Assembly (NCBI GenBank): GCA_024234875.1
Contig: JACKNM010000007.1
Span: 1 to 64,000 of the forward strand
Reading direction: 5' to 3'
DNA: 64,000 nt
Source: Ectothiorhodospiraceae bacterium
Lineage (GTDB): Bacteria; Pseudomonadota; Gammaproteobacteria; HK1
In this document: positions 43,195 to 52,306 of the stretch, in pieces
Layout of the letters: the number at the start of each line of letters is the position of its first letter
Numbering within the stretch: position 1 is the first letter of the stretch
Position numbers and translations under genes: made by a program
The notes under the pieces: generated by a model
The model's input: the letters and a program-made list of their open reading frames with translations, nothing else
What the model was told of the DNA's origin: nothing
The model's database searches: none

Positions 43195-44867
43195 CCGCGC
43201 TCGGGGTGGTCGACGCCGCCGCCGTCCGGGCCCGCGTTGGCCATCGCCGCGAGCAGGAGCTCGGTGAGCTCGCCCATCCGTGTGGTGGCACGCCCGGTCG
43301 GAGCCAGGCCCGCCGCGAAACCCGCCGCGACCAGCCTCGCCGCCAGCCCGCGATGGCTCGTGATCACGTGCACCGGTACCTCGTGGGAGACCCCGGGCCC
43401 GGTCACGCTCGCCGGAGGTTGATGGTCGCCGAGCACGACCAGGAGGAGCGGACGGCCGTCGCGGGTGAAGGCGTGTCGCTCGACGAAGCCCGCGAGCGTG
43501 GTCAGCGCGTAGCGCACCGCCTCGGCGTAGGCCGGGCTCGGGTCGGCCCAGGGCGGCGCGGCCTCGAGACTGGCGCGAACCGAGGCGACGTCGAACGGTT
43601 GTGGACCGAGGAGGCGACTCCAGTCCGGCTGATACGGCGGCACCGGCCGAAACGGGGCATGTGTGCTCACGGTCGGGAAGAAGGCGAGCACCGGGGCGCG
43701 CTCACCGGCGCCGAGCTCGGTCGCGGCGAGTCGCGCGAGGGTGAACTGATCGGGGATGCGCCACCAGCCGAAGTCCGGGCCGCGGTAGTCGAGATCGCGC
43801 TCGCCGTAGATACGGTCGAAGCCGTAGAACCCGCCCTCCGGCCAGGCGGCCTTGAGCCCCGGCATCACCGCCACCGCGCGATAGCCCTGGGCCTGGAAGC
43901 GCTGCACCAGGGTGTCCCGGCGTCGGGTCAGGAGCAGGGCATGGCTCGCGTTGTCGGCGATCTCCATTCCGGTGAGGAAGGTCGAGTGCGCGAGCCAGGA
44001 GGCGCCACCGAAGGTCGGTGAGTCGACGAAGGCCGAGACCGCGAGGAGGTCGCGGGCGTCGACCGCGCGCGCGAGCGCGGCCTGGCCAGCCTCGCGGTCA
44101 GGGACGTGACGCGGGTCGTCGAATGCGGTGGCGCCGTAGGACTCGACGAACACCACCAGCACGTCGGCGCCGCCGAGTGCGGAGAGATCCGCGATGCCGA
44201 GCGGGACGCGGTCGAGATCGGCACGGGCATCGGCGCCGGTGATCGCGTCGTGGACGAAGGCGAGCTGCTCGGCATAGGTCCGCGACAGCGGAAGTGCGTA
44301 CCAGCCGAGGGTCCCCGCGCCGAGATGCCCGACGAGGTAGCCACCGACGACCACCGCGCCGAGCGCAGCGCACGAGCGTCTGGTCCGCGGCCGGGCGAGC
44401 GCGTCCCACAGCGCGACGATGGCGAGGCGGGCGAGCAGATAGAGCGCGGCGAGGAGGGCGAGGGCACCGACCACCACCGCCGCGCTCAGCCACACCGGAA
44501 CCGTCGCCGCCAGCATCGCGGTCAGGTTCGCGAAGTGCCGCCCGTCCCAGAAGAGGTTGATCCGGCGGCCGAACAGCGCGGGTGCGGTGACCTCGGCGTA
44601 GCGGGCCAGCGTGAGCAGCACGAAGGCGCCGGCGAGCCACGGCACGAGGCGGCGTGTGGGCACGCCGCGCAGCTCGCTCACCACTGCCAGCAGCAGGACC
44701 AGGGCCGCGAGCTCGACCGAGAGCTCGTGTCGCGTGGTCACCCACGGCGTCGGCCACTGGTTGTGGAAGGTGAGCGCGAGGTTCAGCCCGAGGAGCGCGA
44801 GCGCGAGGCGTGCCCAGGTCGTCGCGGCGACGGCCGGTGCCGAGGTGGGAGCGCGGTCGGTGGGCAT
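43149..44867 (-). CDS. Membrane sulfatase/phosphoglycerol transferase (LtaS/MdoB-like)
   Basis: A 572-residue protein with five N-terminal transmembrane helices (for example LVLLLAVVSEL, VPVWLSAAVVVGALALLAAL) and a large extracytoplasmic sulfatase-fold domain. DVLVVFVESYGATAFDD carries the metal-binding Glu and nucleophile Thr, STFLTGMEIAD and VVLGDHQPP the remaining metal site. LtaS and MdoB relatives transfer phosphoglycerol to lipids or periplasmic glucans. It is the last gene of the DeoR-Ugp operon and faces a beta-glucan synthase, which supports glucan substitution. ATG at 44867 was preferred to TTG at 44876; no strong ribosome binding site. Confidence 0.78.
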   Translation of the reverse strand: MPTDRAPTSAPAVAATTWARLALALLGLNLALTFHNQWPTPWVTTRHELSVELAALVLLLAVVSELRGVPTRRLVPWLAGAFVLLTLARYAEVTAPALFGRRINLFWDGRHFANLTAMLAATVPVWLSAAVVVGALALLAALYLLARLAIVALWDALARPRTRRSCAALGAVVVGGYLVGHLGAGTLGWYALPLSRTYAEQLAFVHDAITGADARADLDRVPLGIADLSALGGADVLVVFVESYGATAFDDPRHVPDREAGQAALARAVDARDLLAVSAFVDSPTFGGASWLAHSTFLTGMEIADNASHALLLTRRRDTLVQRFQAQGYRAVAVMPGLKAAWPEGGFYGFDRIYGERDLDYRGPDFGWWRIPDQFTLARLAATELGAGERAPVLAFFPTVSTHAPFRPVPPYQPDWSRLLGPQPFDVASVRASLEAAPPWADPSPAYAEAVRYALTTLAGFVERHAFTRDGRPLLLVVLGDHQPPASVTGPGVSHEVPVHVITSHRGLAARLVAAGFAAGLAPTGRATTRMGELTELLLAAMANAGPDGGGVDHPERGHRSSASERAGPSAR

Positions 44868-44897
44868 GGGCGGCAACTATACCGCCGCGGTGGGGCT

Positions 44898-45749
44898 TCA
44901 GTCGTCGAGCACCAGGAGCAGCGGCTGATGGTCGGAGGCCGAGGTCTCGACGTTCACCACCAGCTCCCGGACGCGTGGCGCAATCTCCTCGGTGCACAGG
45001 AAGAAGTCGCGGCAGTGCGGCCCCTGCGGCCACTGGGCGCGGTCGTGGACGCCGCAGGTCGGGGCGTGGGTGAGGGCCGGGTGGGCGAGGGTCCACGCGT
45101 CGCGATACGGGCCCGTCGCGCCGTCGCCGGTGAGGGCGCGATAGGCCCGCGACGTGGTCTCGAGGTTGAAGTCGCCGCAGAGCACGCTCGCGCTCGGGCG
45201 TGGGACCGCCGCATAGAGGCCGTCGGGCGGTGCCGTTGGCGGATGCGCCGCGGCCTCGCCGAGCTCCGCCTGCAGTGCCAGGAGATGGCGCACCTGTGCC
45301 TCGCGCTGCGGCTCGGAGTGGAACTCGAGGTGCGTGGTGACGATGCGCAGTGGCCCCGCCCCGGTCCCGACGATCACCTCGGTGGCCTGGCGTGGCATGT
45401 GCCTGGTGGTCGGATCGGCGGGCTGTGGCAGCGGGTGGCGGAAGCACTGCAGGACCGGCAGCCGCGACAGCACCACGTTGCCGAACCGCGCACGCGGCGC
45501 CGCCGGGTGGGCGTCGGCGGAGAGCCGATCGACGGCCGCGCCGAAATGCACGCTCCAGCCGGGGTAGCGGTGCCGCAGCCACGTGATCTGGTCGGCGCCG
45601 TCGCCCACCGCGGAGACATTGCACGCCACCTCCTGCAGGCAGATGACGTCGGCGTCGCCGAGGGCGGCGATGACGGTGGCGATGCGCTCCAGATCGTGGC
45701 GGCCGTCGACCCCGAGCCCGGCCTGGATGTTCCAGGAGACGATGCGCAT
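44898..45749 (-). CDS. Endonuclease/exonuclease/phosphatase-family phosphodiesterase
   Basis: A 283-residue EEP-fold enzyme: SWNIQAG (Asn), CLQEVA (metal Glu), TTHLEFHS (catalytic His), LCGDFNLE (Asp/Asn) and TSASDHQPLLL (Asp-His pair) are all intact. Such enzymes hydrolyse phosphodiesters in nucleic acids, lipids or small molecules. Its place behind the UgpCBAE importer, where a glycerophosphodiester phosphodiesterase often sits, suggests cleavage of an imported phosphodiester, although no signal peptide is present. The start ATG overlaps the permease stop by one base. Confidence 0.82.
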   Translation of the reverse strand: MRIVSWNIQAGLGVDGRHDLERIATVIAALGDADVICLQEVACNVSAVGDGADQITWLRHRYPGWSVHFGAAVDRLSADAHPAAPRARFGNVVLSRLPVLQCFRHPLPQPADPTTRHMPRQATEVIVGTGAGPLRIVTTHLEFHSEPQREAQVRHLLALQAELGEAAAHPPTAPPDGLYAAVPRPSASVLCGDFNLETTSRAYRALTGDGATGPYRDAWTLAHPALTHAPTCGVHDRAQWPQGPHCRDFFLCTEEIAPRVRELVVNVETSASDHQPLLLVLDD

Positions 45750-46576
45750 CACTTGATCCCTGCGTGCATGAAGGACTGGACGAACTGGCGCTGGAACAGG
45801 AGGAAGGCGACCAGCAGCGGTGCCACCGCGATCAGGGTGCCGGCGGTCACGATCGACCAGTCGACCCCCGATTCCGGAGCGCCGAAGATCGCGAGGCCCA
45901 CGGTGAGTGGGCGGGTCTCCACCGAGTTGGTGATCACCAGTGGCCACAGGAAGTTGTTCCAGTGGTAGCTGATCGAGACCAGGCCGTAGGCGATGTAGGT
46001 GGGCCGGGCGAGCGGGACGTAGACCTTCCACAGGATCTGCATCATCGAGCAGCCCTCGATGCGGGCCGCGTCCTCGAGCTCCCGCGGCACCGTCTTGAAG
46101 GTCTGTCGCAGCAGGAAGACGCCGAAAGCGCTCGCCATGTACGGCAGGCCGATGCCGGTGATGGTGTCGACCAGCCCGAGCCGGCTCATCGTGGTGTAGT
46201 TCTCCACTATCAGCACCTCGGGGACGATCATGAGCTGCATCAGCACCAGGGCGAACGCGATCTCGCGCCCCGCGAACTGCACGCGCGCGAAGGCGAACGC
46301 GGCCAGCGTGCAGAGCACGAGCTGGCCGGCGAGGATGCCGGTGACGAGGGCGAAGGTGTTCAGGTAGTAGCGCGCGAACGGCGCGCGAGCCCAGGCGGTG
46401 GCGAAGTTGTCGAGCGTCAGCGGGGCCAGCAGCTCGAAGCGGGTCACGTACTCGGCCGGATGGAACGCGGCCCAGAACGCGTAGAGCAGAGGGGACATCC
46501 ACAGCAGGCCGAGCAGCCAGGCGGCCCCGGTCTCGAGGTGCCGAAGCGGGCCGCCTGGGGTGACCGCGGAGCTCAT
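45749..46576 (-). CDS. ugpE: ABC transporter permease, UgpE type
   Basis: A 275-residue inner-membrane permease with six predicted helices. The cytoplasmic EAA loop, LEDAARIEGCSMMQILWKVYVPLARP, contacts the ATPase. The N-terminus (WLLGLLWMSPLLYAFWAAFHP) and the C-terminal QFVQSFMHAGIK are typical of the UgpE/MalG side of carbohydrate and glycerol-3-phosphate importers. The ATG at 46576 overlaps the stop of the UgpA-type gene (ATGA). Confidence 0.85.
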   Translation of the reverse strand: MSSAVTPGGPLRHLETGAAWLLGLLWMSPLLYAFWAAFHPAEYVTRFELLAPLTLDNFATAWARAPFARYYLNTFALVTGILAGQLVLCTLAAFAFARVQFAGREIAFALVLMQLMIVPEVLIVENYTTMSRLGLVDTITGIGLPYMASAFGVFLLRQTFKTVPRELEDAARIEGCSMMQILWKVYVPLARPTYIAYGLVSISYHWNNFLWPLVITNSVETRPLTVGLAIFGAPESGVDWSIVTAGTLIAVAPLLVAFLLFQRQFVQSFMHAGIK

Positions 46577-47451
46577 CGGTAGTGGATCCGGCGCTCGAGG
46601 AGCAGGAACTGAGCGAGCGCGATGGCGGCGAGCGCGCCCAGCAGCACCACGGTGAGGGTCGCGGCGTAGGCCTCGTCGAAGAAGCTGAAGGCGACCTCGT
46701 AGATGTAATAGAGCAGCAGTGAGCTCGCGTTGTCGGGGCCGCCCTTGGTGAGGATGAACAGGTGGTCGACGAGCTTGAACGAGTTCATCACCGCGTTGAT
46801 GAGCACGAACAGGGTGGTCGGCATGAGCAACGGGAAGGTGACGCGGCGGAAGAAGTACCAGCGCCCGGCACCCTCGACGCGCGCCGCCTCCTCGAGCTCC
46901 GGCGGTAAGGTCTGCAGCGCGGCGAGGTAGAAGATCATGAAGAACCCGGCCTCCTTCCACACCGTCATCACGATGATGCAGCCGAGCACGGTGGCCGGGT
47001 CACCGAGCCAGTTGTGGGCCGGGATCCCGAATGCACCGAGCACCTGGTCGATGAGGCCGATGTCCGGGGTGTAGAAGAACAGCCAGATGTTGGCGACCGC
47101 GATCATCGGCAGCACGGTGGGCGTGAAGTACGCCATCCGCACCAGGCCGCGAGCGGGAATGGCTCGATTGACCCACACCGCCATCAGGATCGCGAGCGCG
47201 ATGCTCGCGGGGATGGTCCCCAGCGCGTACCAGAGGTTGTTCCAGAGCACCTTCCAGAACACCTCGTCGTCGAGCATGAATCGATAATTGTCGAGGCCGA
47301 CGAACCTCGACGGTCGCGTGGCGCTTCCGGTGGAGAACAGGCTCTGCACCACGGTGGTCACCGTGGGGTAGTGCGTGAACGCCACCAGCAGGATGGCCGC
47401 AGGGGTGAGCAGCAGCCATCCGTAGACGTGGACGAGGGCGCGTCGCGACAT
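46573..47451 (-). CDS. ugpA: ABC transporter permease, UgpA type
   Basis: A 292-residue permease of the UgpA/MalF class with six helices and the EAA loop LEEAARVEGAGRWYFFRRVTFPLLMP. The periplasmic stretch FVGLDNYRFMLDDEVFWKVL is characteristic of the family. It pairs with the UgpE-type permease. An 87-base gap containing a strong hairpin separates it from the binding-protein gene upstream, which would lower permease expression relative to binding protein. Confidence 0.85.
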   Translation of the reverse strand: MSRRALVHVYGWLLLTPAAILLVAFTHYPTVTTVVQSLFSTGSATRPSRFVGLDNYRFMLDDEVFWKVLWNNLWYALGTIPASIALAILMAVWVNRAIPARGLVRMAYFTPTVLPMIAVANIWLFFYTPDIGLIDQVLGAFGIPAHNWLGDPATVLGCIIVMTVWKEAGFFMIFYLAALQTLPPELEEAARVEGAGRWYFFRRVTFPLLMPTTLFVLINAVMNSFKLVDHLFILTKGGPDNASSLLLYYIYEVAFSFFDEAYAATLTVVLLGALAAIALAQFLLLERRIHYR

Positions 47452-47495
47452 CGACTCGACTCGTTGCCGGCCCGCCGTGGCGGGCGATCGGGACT

Positions 47496-47526
47496 GGTGG
47501 CGCCCGGCGCGCGGCCGGGCGCCACC
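47496..47526 (-). terminator. 13-bp hairpin between binding-protein and permease genes
   Basis: GGTGGCGCCCGGC, a five-base loop, then GCCGGGCGCCACC: a perfect 13-bp stem in the 87-base gap after the UgpB stop. Such intercistronic structures protect the upstream mRNA from 3' exonucleases or cause partial termination, giving more binding protein than permease. Confidence 0.6.
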
Positions 47527-47538
47527 GCGAGCGCACCG

Positions 47539-48828
47539 TTACCGGTAGCGCTTCAGCAGGCGATCGGCCTGGCTCTGGGCCTGACCGAGCGCATCGGCCG
47601 GACTCTTGGCCCCGGTCAGCGCCGCCTGGATCGCGTCGTCGAGCAGCTTGCGCACGCGCCCGGTCTGGTAGGTCGAGAGCTCCGCGGTCGCGAACTCGAG
47701 CTGGTCACGAGCGACCGCGGCGGGCGGGAACTCCGCCACGTAGGCCTTCAGCTTGTCGGTGGCGTAGGCGTCGGGCCCGGTCCCGATGTAGCCGGTGGCG
47801 ATGCTCCACTCGGCGGTGCGCTCGGGCTGCGTCATCCACTTGACGAACGTCAGCGCCGCCGCGCGCTCCTCGGGCGAGGTCTGCTTGAAGATGTAGAAGT
47901 TGCCGCCACCGGTGGGGGTGCCCCGGCGCTTGCTCGCCGGCAGCATCGCGACCCCGAAGTCGAAGCTCGCGTTGCTCTTGACCGCGGTGAGGTTGCCGGT
48001 CGAGTGCCACATGATCGCGGTCTTGCCCTCGAGGAAGTTCTGGCGCAGCGTCCCCCACTCGATGGTGCCCTCGGGCATCACGCCATGGGTCGCGCCGAGC
48101 GCGCGCCAGTACGCCAGCGCCTCGACCACCGCCGGCTTGTCGAAATAGGTCTCGTTGCCGGCGCCGTTCATCAGCACCTCGCCGTTCTGCATCGCGAGCG
48201 CGCCGAACATCCAGTACGGGTATCCGGTCGACGGGATCATCGCGCCCCAGCGCTCGACGTTACCGGCGGCATCCTTCTTGGTGAGCTGCTTGCCCATGGC
48301 CACCAGCTCGTCCCAGGTCGCCGGCGGCTTCTCGGGGTCCAATCCGGCCTCACGGAAGGCGTCCTTGTTGTAGTACATGACGATGGTCGAGCGCTGGAAC
48401 GGGATGCCCCAGGTCTTGCCCGCGGTGCGTCCGTTCTCCATCAGGCTCGGATAGAAGCTGTCCAGCCAGGCCCGCTCCTCGGCGGTCGAGGCGACGTCGT
48501 CGAAGGCGACGATCGCGTCCTGCTCGATCAGCTCGTAGATGTCGATCGAGAACATCACCGAGAGCTGCGCCGGCTGGCCGCTCTTCAGCGCCGCCAGCGC
48601 CTTGATGCGGGCGTCGTTGTAGTTGCCGGCGTAGATCGCGTTGACCTTGATGTCGGGGTGCTCGGCGTGGAAGCCGGATACCAGCCCGTCGACGACCTTG
48701 GTCAGCGGCCCGCCGACCGCCACCGGGTAGTACATGGTCAGCTCGACCGCGCTCGCCGCGCAGGTGGCGGCTCCGAGGACCAGCCCGGCGGTGAGACCCG
48801 CCAGACGTCGTTTCGACTCGCTTCTCAC
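47539..48828 (-). CDS. ugpB: ABC transporter substrate-binding protein, UgpB type
   Basis: A 429-residue periplasmic binding protein. The signal peptide (LAGLTAGLVLGAATCAASA) is followed by VELTMYYPVAVGGPLTKVVDGL, GIPFQRSTIVMYYNKDAF and MWHSTGNLTAVKS, blocks of the UgpB family, which binds sn-glycerol-3-phosphate or its diesters. The GTG start at 48828 is preceded by GGAGGAG six bases upstream; an in-frame codon six residues earlier lacks this. The ligand is inferred from family and from the DeoR/GlpR-like regulator in the operon. Confidence 0.88.
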   Translation of the reverse strand: MRSESKRRLAGLTAGLVLGAATCAASAVELTMYYPVAVGGPLTKVVDGLVSGFHAEHPDIKVNAIYAGNYNDARIKALAALKSGQPAQLSVMFSIDIYELIEQDAIVAFDDVASTAEERAWLDSFYPSLMENGRTAGKTWGIPFQRSTIVMYYNKDAFREAGLDPEKPPATWDELVAMGKQLTKKDAAGNVERWGAMIPSTGYPYWMFGALAMQNGEVLMNGAGNETYFDKPAVVEALAYWRALGATHGVMPEGTIEWGTLRQNFLEGKTAIMWHSTGNLTAVKSNASFDFGVAMLPASKRRGTPTGGGNFYIFKQTSPEERAAALTFVKWMTQPERTAEWSIATGYIGTGPDAYATDKLKAYVAEFPPAAVARDQLEFATAELSTYQTGRVRKLLDDAIQAALTGAKSPADALGQAQSQADRLLKRYR

Positions 48829-48852
48829 TGTGCTCTCCTCCTTCACTGACTG

Positions 48853-48871
48853 GCGAGGCGCGACGCCTCGC
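48853..48871 (-). promoter_or_regulatory. 8-bp hairpin between ugpC and ugpB
   Basis: GCGAGGCG, loop CGA, CGCCTCGC: a perfect short stem filling the gap between the UgpC stop and the UgpB ribosome binding site. It could attenuate readthrough or protect the binding-protein message. Confidence 0.35.
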
Positions 48872-49921
48872 TCATTGCGTCTCGCTCGCCTCGATGCGAC
48901 GACCGGACGTCGCGTCGAAGGCGTGGACTGCCTCGCTCGCCCACGTGAGGTGGGCGGTCTCGCCGCCGCGCACCCGCAACCGGCCCGGTACCCGCACCAC
49001 CACCTCCTGGTCGCCGACTCGGGCGGTGACGATGCTGTCGGCGCCGAGGTAGTCGGCGGCGTGCAGCCGCACCGGGAGCCCGTGGTCTGCGAGCGCGATG
49101 TCCTCCGGGCGAATGCCGACGCGGGCGCCCGAGGCCGCCGCCGGCAGCGGCGCGTGGTCGGGCTCGCGCTCGGCCCACCCGGCCCCGCTCGGGGTGAGGA
49201 TGTTCATCGGCGGTGCGCCGATGAACTCCGCGGTGAAGGTGGTGGCCGGTCGCTGGTAGAGCTCGTCCGGTGTGCCGACCTGCTCGACACGGCCGTCGCG
49301 CATCAGCATCACCCGGTCGGCCATGCTCATCGCCTCGGTCTGGTCGTGGGTGACGTAGACCACGGTCATGCCGAGCGACTGCTGCAGGGCCCGGATCTCG
49401 ATCCGCATCTCGTGCCTGAGCTTGGCGTCGAGATTCGACAGCGGCTCGTCCATCAGGCAGATGGGATGCTCGGCGATGATCGCCCGGGCCAGAGCGACCC
49501 GTTGCCGCTGACCTCCGGAGAGCTGGGCCGGCTTGCGATCGAGCAGATGCGCGAGCCCGACCATCGCGGCCACCCGACGCAGCCGCGCCGCGCGATCCGC
49601 CGCCGCGACGCGGCGCACCCGCAGCCCGAAGACGATGTTCTCGGCCACGTCGAGATGGGGAAACAGCGCGTACGACTGGAACACCATCGACAGCCGCCGC
49701 GCCGCTGGCGAGCGCTCGGTCACGTCCTCACCGCCGATCAGCACGCGCCCGGTGGTGACCGATTCCAGACCCGCGACCAGGCGCAGCATCGTCGACTTGC
49801 CACAGCCGGAGGGGCCGAGCAACACCACGAACTCGCCGCTCGCCGCGGCGAGGTCGATGCCGTGCAACACCTCGGTCTGCCCGAAGCGCTTGGTGACTCG
49901 CTCGAGACGGATGTCCGACAT
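48872..49921 (-). CDS. ugpC: ABC transporter ATP-binding protein, UgpC type
   Basis: A 349-residue ATPase. Walker A is GPSGCGKST (residues 36-44), the Q-loop is VFQSYALFPHL, the signature LSGGQRQRVALARA and Walker B ICLMDEPLSNLD. A C-terminal TOBE regulatory domain (GARVGIRPEDIAL) is present, as in UgpC/MalK. It powers the UgpA/UgpE permeases. The ATG at 49921 lies one base past the regulator stop, so the DeoR-type gene and the importer are co-transcribed. Gene order C-B-A-E differs from the E. coli B-A-E-C. Confidence 0.9.
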   Translation of the reverse strand: MSDIRLERVTKRFGQTEVLHGIDLAAASGEFVVLLGPSGCGKSTMLRLVAGLESVTTGRVLIGGEDVTERSPAARRLSMVFQSYALFPHLDVAENIVFGLRVRRVAAADRAARLRRVAAMVGLAHLLDRKPAQLSGGQRQRVALARAIIAEHPICLMDEPLSNLDAKLRHEMRIEIRALQQSLGMTVVYVTHDQTEAMSMADRVMLMRDGRVEQVGTPDELYQRPATTFTAEFIGAPPMNILTPSGAGWAEREPDHAPLPAAASGARVGIRPEDIALADHGLPVRLHAADYLGADSIVTARVGDQEVVVRVPGRLRVRGGETAHLTWASEAVHAFDATSGRRIEASETQ

Positions 49922-49922
49922 G

Positions 49923-50732
49923 TCAGCGGATGCCGGCGGCGCGCGTCGCCGGGCGCGCGGTGTGTAGCTCGACCGCGCTGCGGGCGAGGGTGTCGGCGAG
50001 CGGTGGCGGCGGCGGGGCGTCCATGAACAGCGCGTGGACGTCGTCGAGATGGCACAGACGCACCATCGCGTCGGCGCCGACCTTGCTACGGTCCATGACC
50101 ACGAAGCGGTGTCGCGAGCCCTCGAGCGCGACCCGCGACACCTGGACGTCCCGGTAGTCGTAGTCGAGCAGGGCGCCGTCGTCGCCGATGGTGCCGATGC
50201 CGAAGATGCCGTAGGCGAAGCGGAACTGGCGCAGGAACTCCGCCGTCGCCGCGCCGGTCACCGCCTGGTCGCGGCGGCGGACCACCCCGCCGGCGAGGGT
50301 CACCTCGAAGTCGGTACGCTCGCTCAGCACAGAGGCGACGCGGAGGTGGTTGGTCACCACGCGCAGGCCCCGATGCGACTGCAACGCGATCGCCACCGCC
50401 TCGGTGGTGGTGCCGATGTCGATGAAGACCGTCGCGTGGTCGGGGATGTGGTGTGCCACCAGATTGCCAATGGCGCGCTTCGGCGCGGCGTTGCGCACGC
50501 GCCGGCTGGTGTAGGCGAGCGTGTCGGTGCCGGGAGCCAGACCCGCCCCGCCGTGGTGGCGCTCGAGCAGGCGTTGGTCGCTCAATGCCTGGATGTCCCG
50601 ACGGATGGTCTGGGCGGAGACGTCGAACCGCGCGGCCATCGCCGCAATGGTCACGTAACCCCGCTGGCGGACCATGTCCAGAAGCGCCTTCTGCCGCGCC
50701 CCCGCCGCGGTGCCGACCGCATCCTCGCTCAC
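49923..50732 (-). CDS. DeoR/GlpR-family transcriptional regulator
   Basis: A 269-residue repressor with an N-terminal winged helix (VTIAAMAARFDVSAQTIRRD, SDQRLLERHHGGA) and a C-terminal sugar-phosphate isomerase-like effector domain (FIDIGTTTEAVAIAL, DYDYRDVQVSR, VMDRSKVGADAMVRL). Such proteins release DNA on binding a phosphorylated sugar or glycerol-3-phosphate. It is the first gene of the Ugp operon and a TTACA-N4-TGTAA dyad lies 43 bases before its GTG start, so it probably controls its own operon. Confidence 0.85.
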   Translation of the reverse strand: MSEDAVGTAAGARQKALLDMVRQRGYVTIAAMAARFDVSAQTIRRDIQALSDQRLLERHHGGAGLAPGTDTLAYTSRRVRNAAPKRAIGNLVAHHIPDHATVFIDIGTTTEAVAIALQSHRGLRVVTNHLRVASVLSERTDFEVTLAGGVVRRRDQAVTGAATAEFLRQFRFAYGIFGIGTIGDDGALLDYDYRDVQVSRVALEGSRHRFVVMDRSKVGADAMVRLCHLDDVHALFMDAPPPPPLADTLARSAVELHTARPATRAAGIR

Positions 50733-50774
50733 CGTCCCGCCGCCTCCGATGGTCGCGCCATGATGGAAGATAGA

Positions 50775-50788
50775 TTACACGGATGTAA
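50775..50788 (-). promoter_or_regulatory. Candidate DeoR operator/promoter of the ugp operon
   Basis: TTACA-CGGA-TGTAA is a perfect dyad within an AT-rich patch (about 50765-50802) unusual for this region. On the minus strand TAATCT-like and TGTCAT-like hexamers flank it with a 16-base spacer, so the dyad would overlap the promoter. Confidence 0.45.
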
Positions 50789-50854
50789 GAAATATGACAT
50801 TCCCGGCGGTGAGAGAACGACCCGCGGGCGGCGAGTGGCGCGCAGCGAGCGGGA

Positions 50855-52084
50855 TCAGGCGGCGGCGGGCGCCGGGGTCAGGCGCGCCAGGGGCTTCTCG
50901 TCGATCGGCAGATGTACCACCGCGGCGGCGAGGCCGAGGACCACGCCGGCCCACCACACCCCGTCGTAGGAGCCGATGGTGTCGTAGAGGTAGCCACCGA
51001 GCCAGACGCCGGAGAACGAGCCGATCTGGTGGCTCAAGAACACGATGCCGAACAGGGTCGCCATGTAACGCACACCGAAGATCTGGGCCACGATGCCGGT
51101 GGTGAGCGGCACCGTCGACAGCCACAGCAGGCCCATGCAGGCGGAGAAGACGTAGATGGTGACCACGGTCTTCGGGGCCAGCAGGAAGATCGTGATGGTC
51201 ACTGCTCGCGCGAGGTAGATGCCGCTCAGGCCGCATTTCTTGCTGTAGCGCTGACCGAGCATCCCGGACATGAAGGCACCGGCGATGTTGAACAGCCCGA
51301 TGAGCGACAGCGAGTAGGCGCCGATGGCCGGATCGAGCCCGATGGAGGCGACATAGGACGGGAAATAGACGGCGATGAAGCTGACGTGGAACCCGCAGAC
51401 GAAGAAGCCGAGCGTGAGCAGGACGTAGCCGCGGTGGGCGCCGGCCTCGGCCAGCGCGGCGCGTAACGTCTGCTCGTTGCGGGGCTCGCCCTTCGCCTGC
51501 TGATCCCGTGGGAGCACGAACGCGAGCGGGATGATCAGGAGCGCCGAGCCGGCGAGCACGAGCATCGCCTGGTGCCAGCCGAAGGCGTGGATGAAGCCCT
51601 GGCCGACCGGGGAGAACACGACCTGCCCGAAGGAGCCGGCGGCGGTGCCGAGCCCGAGCGCGAGCGAGCGGCGCTCCGGCCCGACCACCTTCGCCATCGA
51701 GGCCATGGCGAGCGAGAACGCGGTGAACGCGACCCCGAGCCCGGTGAGCACGCCGCCGGTCATCCACAGCGCCACCGCGGACTCGGCCTCGGCCATGCCC
51801 CACACGCCGGCCATGTACACCACGGCCCCGCCCGCGAGCACCCGCGCCGGCCCGAAACGGTCGGCGATGGCGCCGGCGACGGGCACGCCGATGCCCCAGA
51901 GCAGGTTCTGGATTGCCATCGCCAGCCCGAAGGTCTCACGGTCCCATCCGCGGTCGAGGATCATCGGGTCGAGGAACAGGCCGAAGATCGAGCGGATCCC
52001 GAAGCCGATCATCGCGATCAGGCAACCGGCGGCGATGACGACCAGGGGCGAGCGCCAGGCGGCGCCCGGGGAGCGAGCGGGCAT
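50855..52084 (-). CDS. Major facilitator superfamily transporter
   Basis: A 409-residue membrane protein with 12 predicted helices. The loop 2-3 motif is ADRFGPARVLAGG and the matching loop in the second half is GQRYSKKCGLSG. The opening FGIRSIFGLFLDPMI and WGIGVPVAGAIADRFG resemble monocarboxylate/oxalate-formate type antiporters. Substrate unknown. CGGAGA precedes the ATG at 52084; a longer frame upstream lacks hydrophobicity. It lies downstream of a TTGACA-containing promoter region. Confidence 0.85.
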   Translation of the reverse strand: MPARSPGAAWRSPLVVIAAGCLIAMIGFGIRSIFGLFLDPMILDRGWDRETFGLAMAIQNLLWGIGVPVAGAIADRFGPARVLAGGAVVYMAGVWGMAEAESAVALWMTGGVLTGLGVAFTAFSLAMASMAKVVGPERRSLALGLGTAAGSFGQVVFSPVGQGFIHAFGWHQAMLVLAGSALLIIPLAFVLPRDQQAKGEPRNEQTLRAALAEAGAHRGYVLLTLGFFVCGFHVSFIAVYFPSYVASIGLDPAIGAYSLSLIGLFNIAGAFMSGMLGQRYSKKCGLSGIYLARAVTITIFLLAPKTVVTIYVFSACMGLLWLSTVPLTTGIVAQIFGVRYMATLFGIVFLSHQIGSFSGVWLGGYLYDTIGSYDGVWWAGVVLGLAAAVVHLPIDEKPLARLTPAPAAA

Positions 52085-52168
52085 CGTGAATCTCCGAGAG
52101 GGGGACGATGAGGTCCTGCGCGGCGCGCTCGCGCCGCGGGCCGCGACAGTGAGTTCGGCGCCGACGTT

Positions 52169-52190
52169 TGTCAATGCAACGCACCGTTGC
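52169..52190 (-). promoter_or_regulatory. Possible promoter and operator of the MFS gene
   Basis: On the minus strand an exact TTGACA (52174-52169) is preceded by the dyad GCAACG-GTG-CGTTGC (52190-52176). The dyad position just upstream of a -35 element would suit an activator. No good -10 hexamer was found at the expected spacing. Confidence 0.3.
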
Positions 52191-52306
52191 GCCGAGCGGG
52201 GGGCGTGGCATGATGCCCGCCGCCACTGCGTCGGGGCTGGAGATCACGCCGGGTCGTCCCGATATCCGGTCCACACCCGACGTGCGCAGCCACCACGGAG
52301 CCCGAG

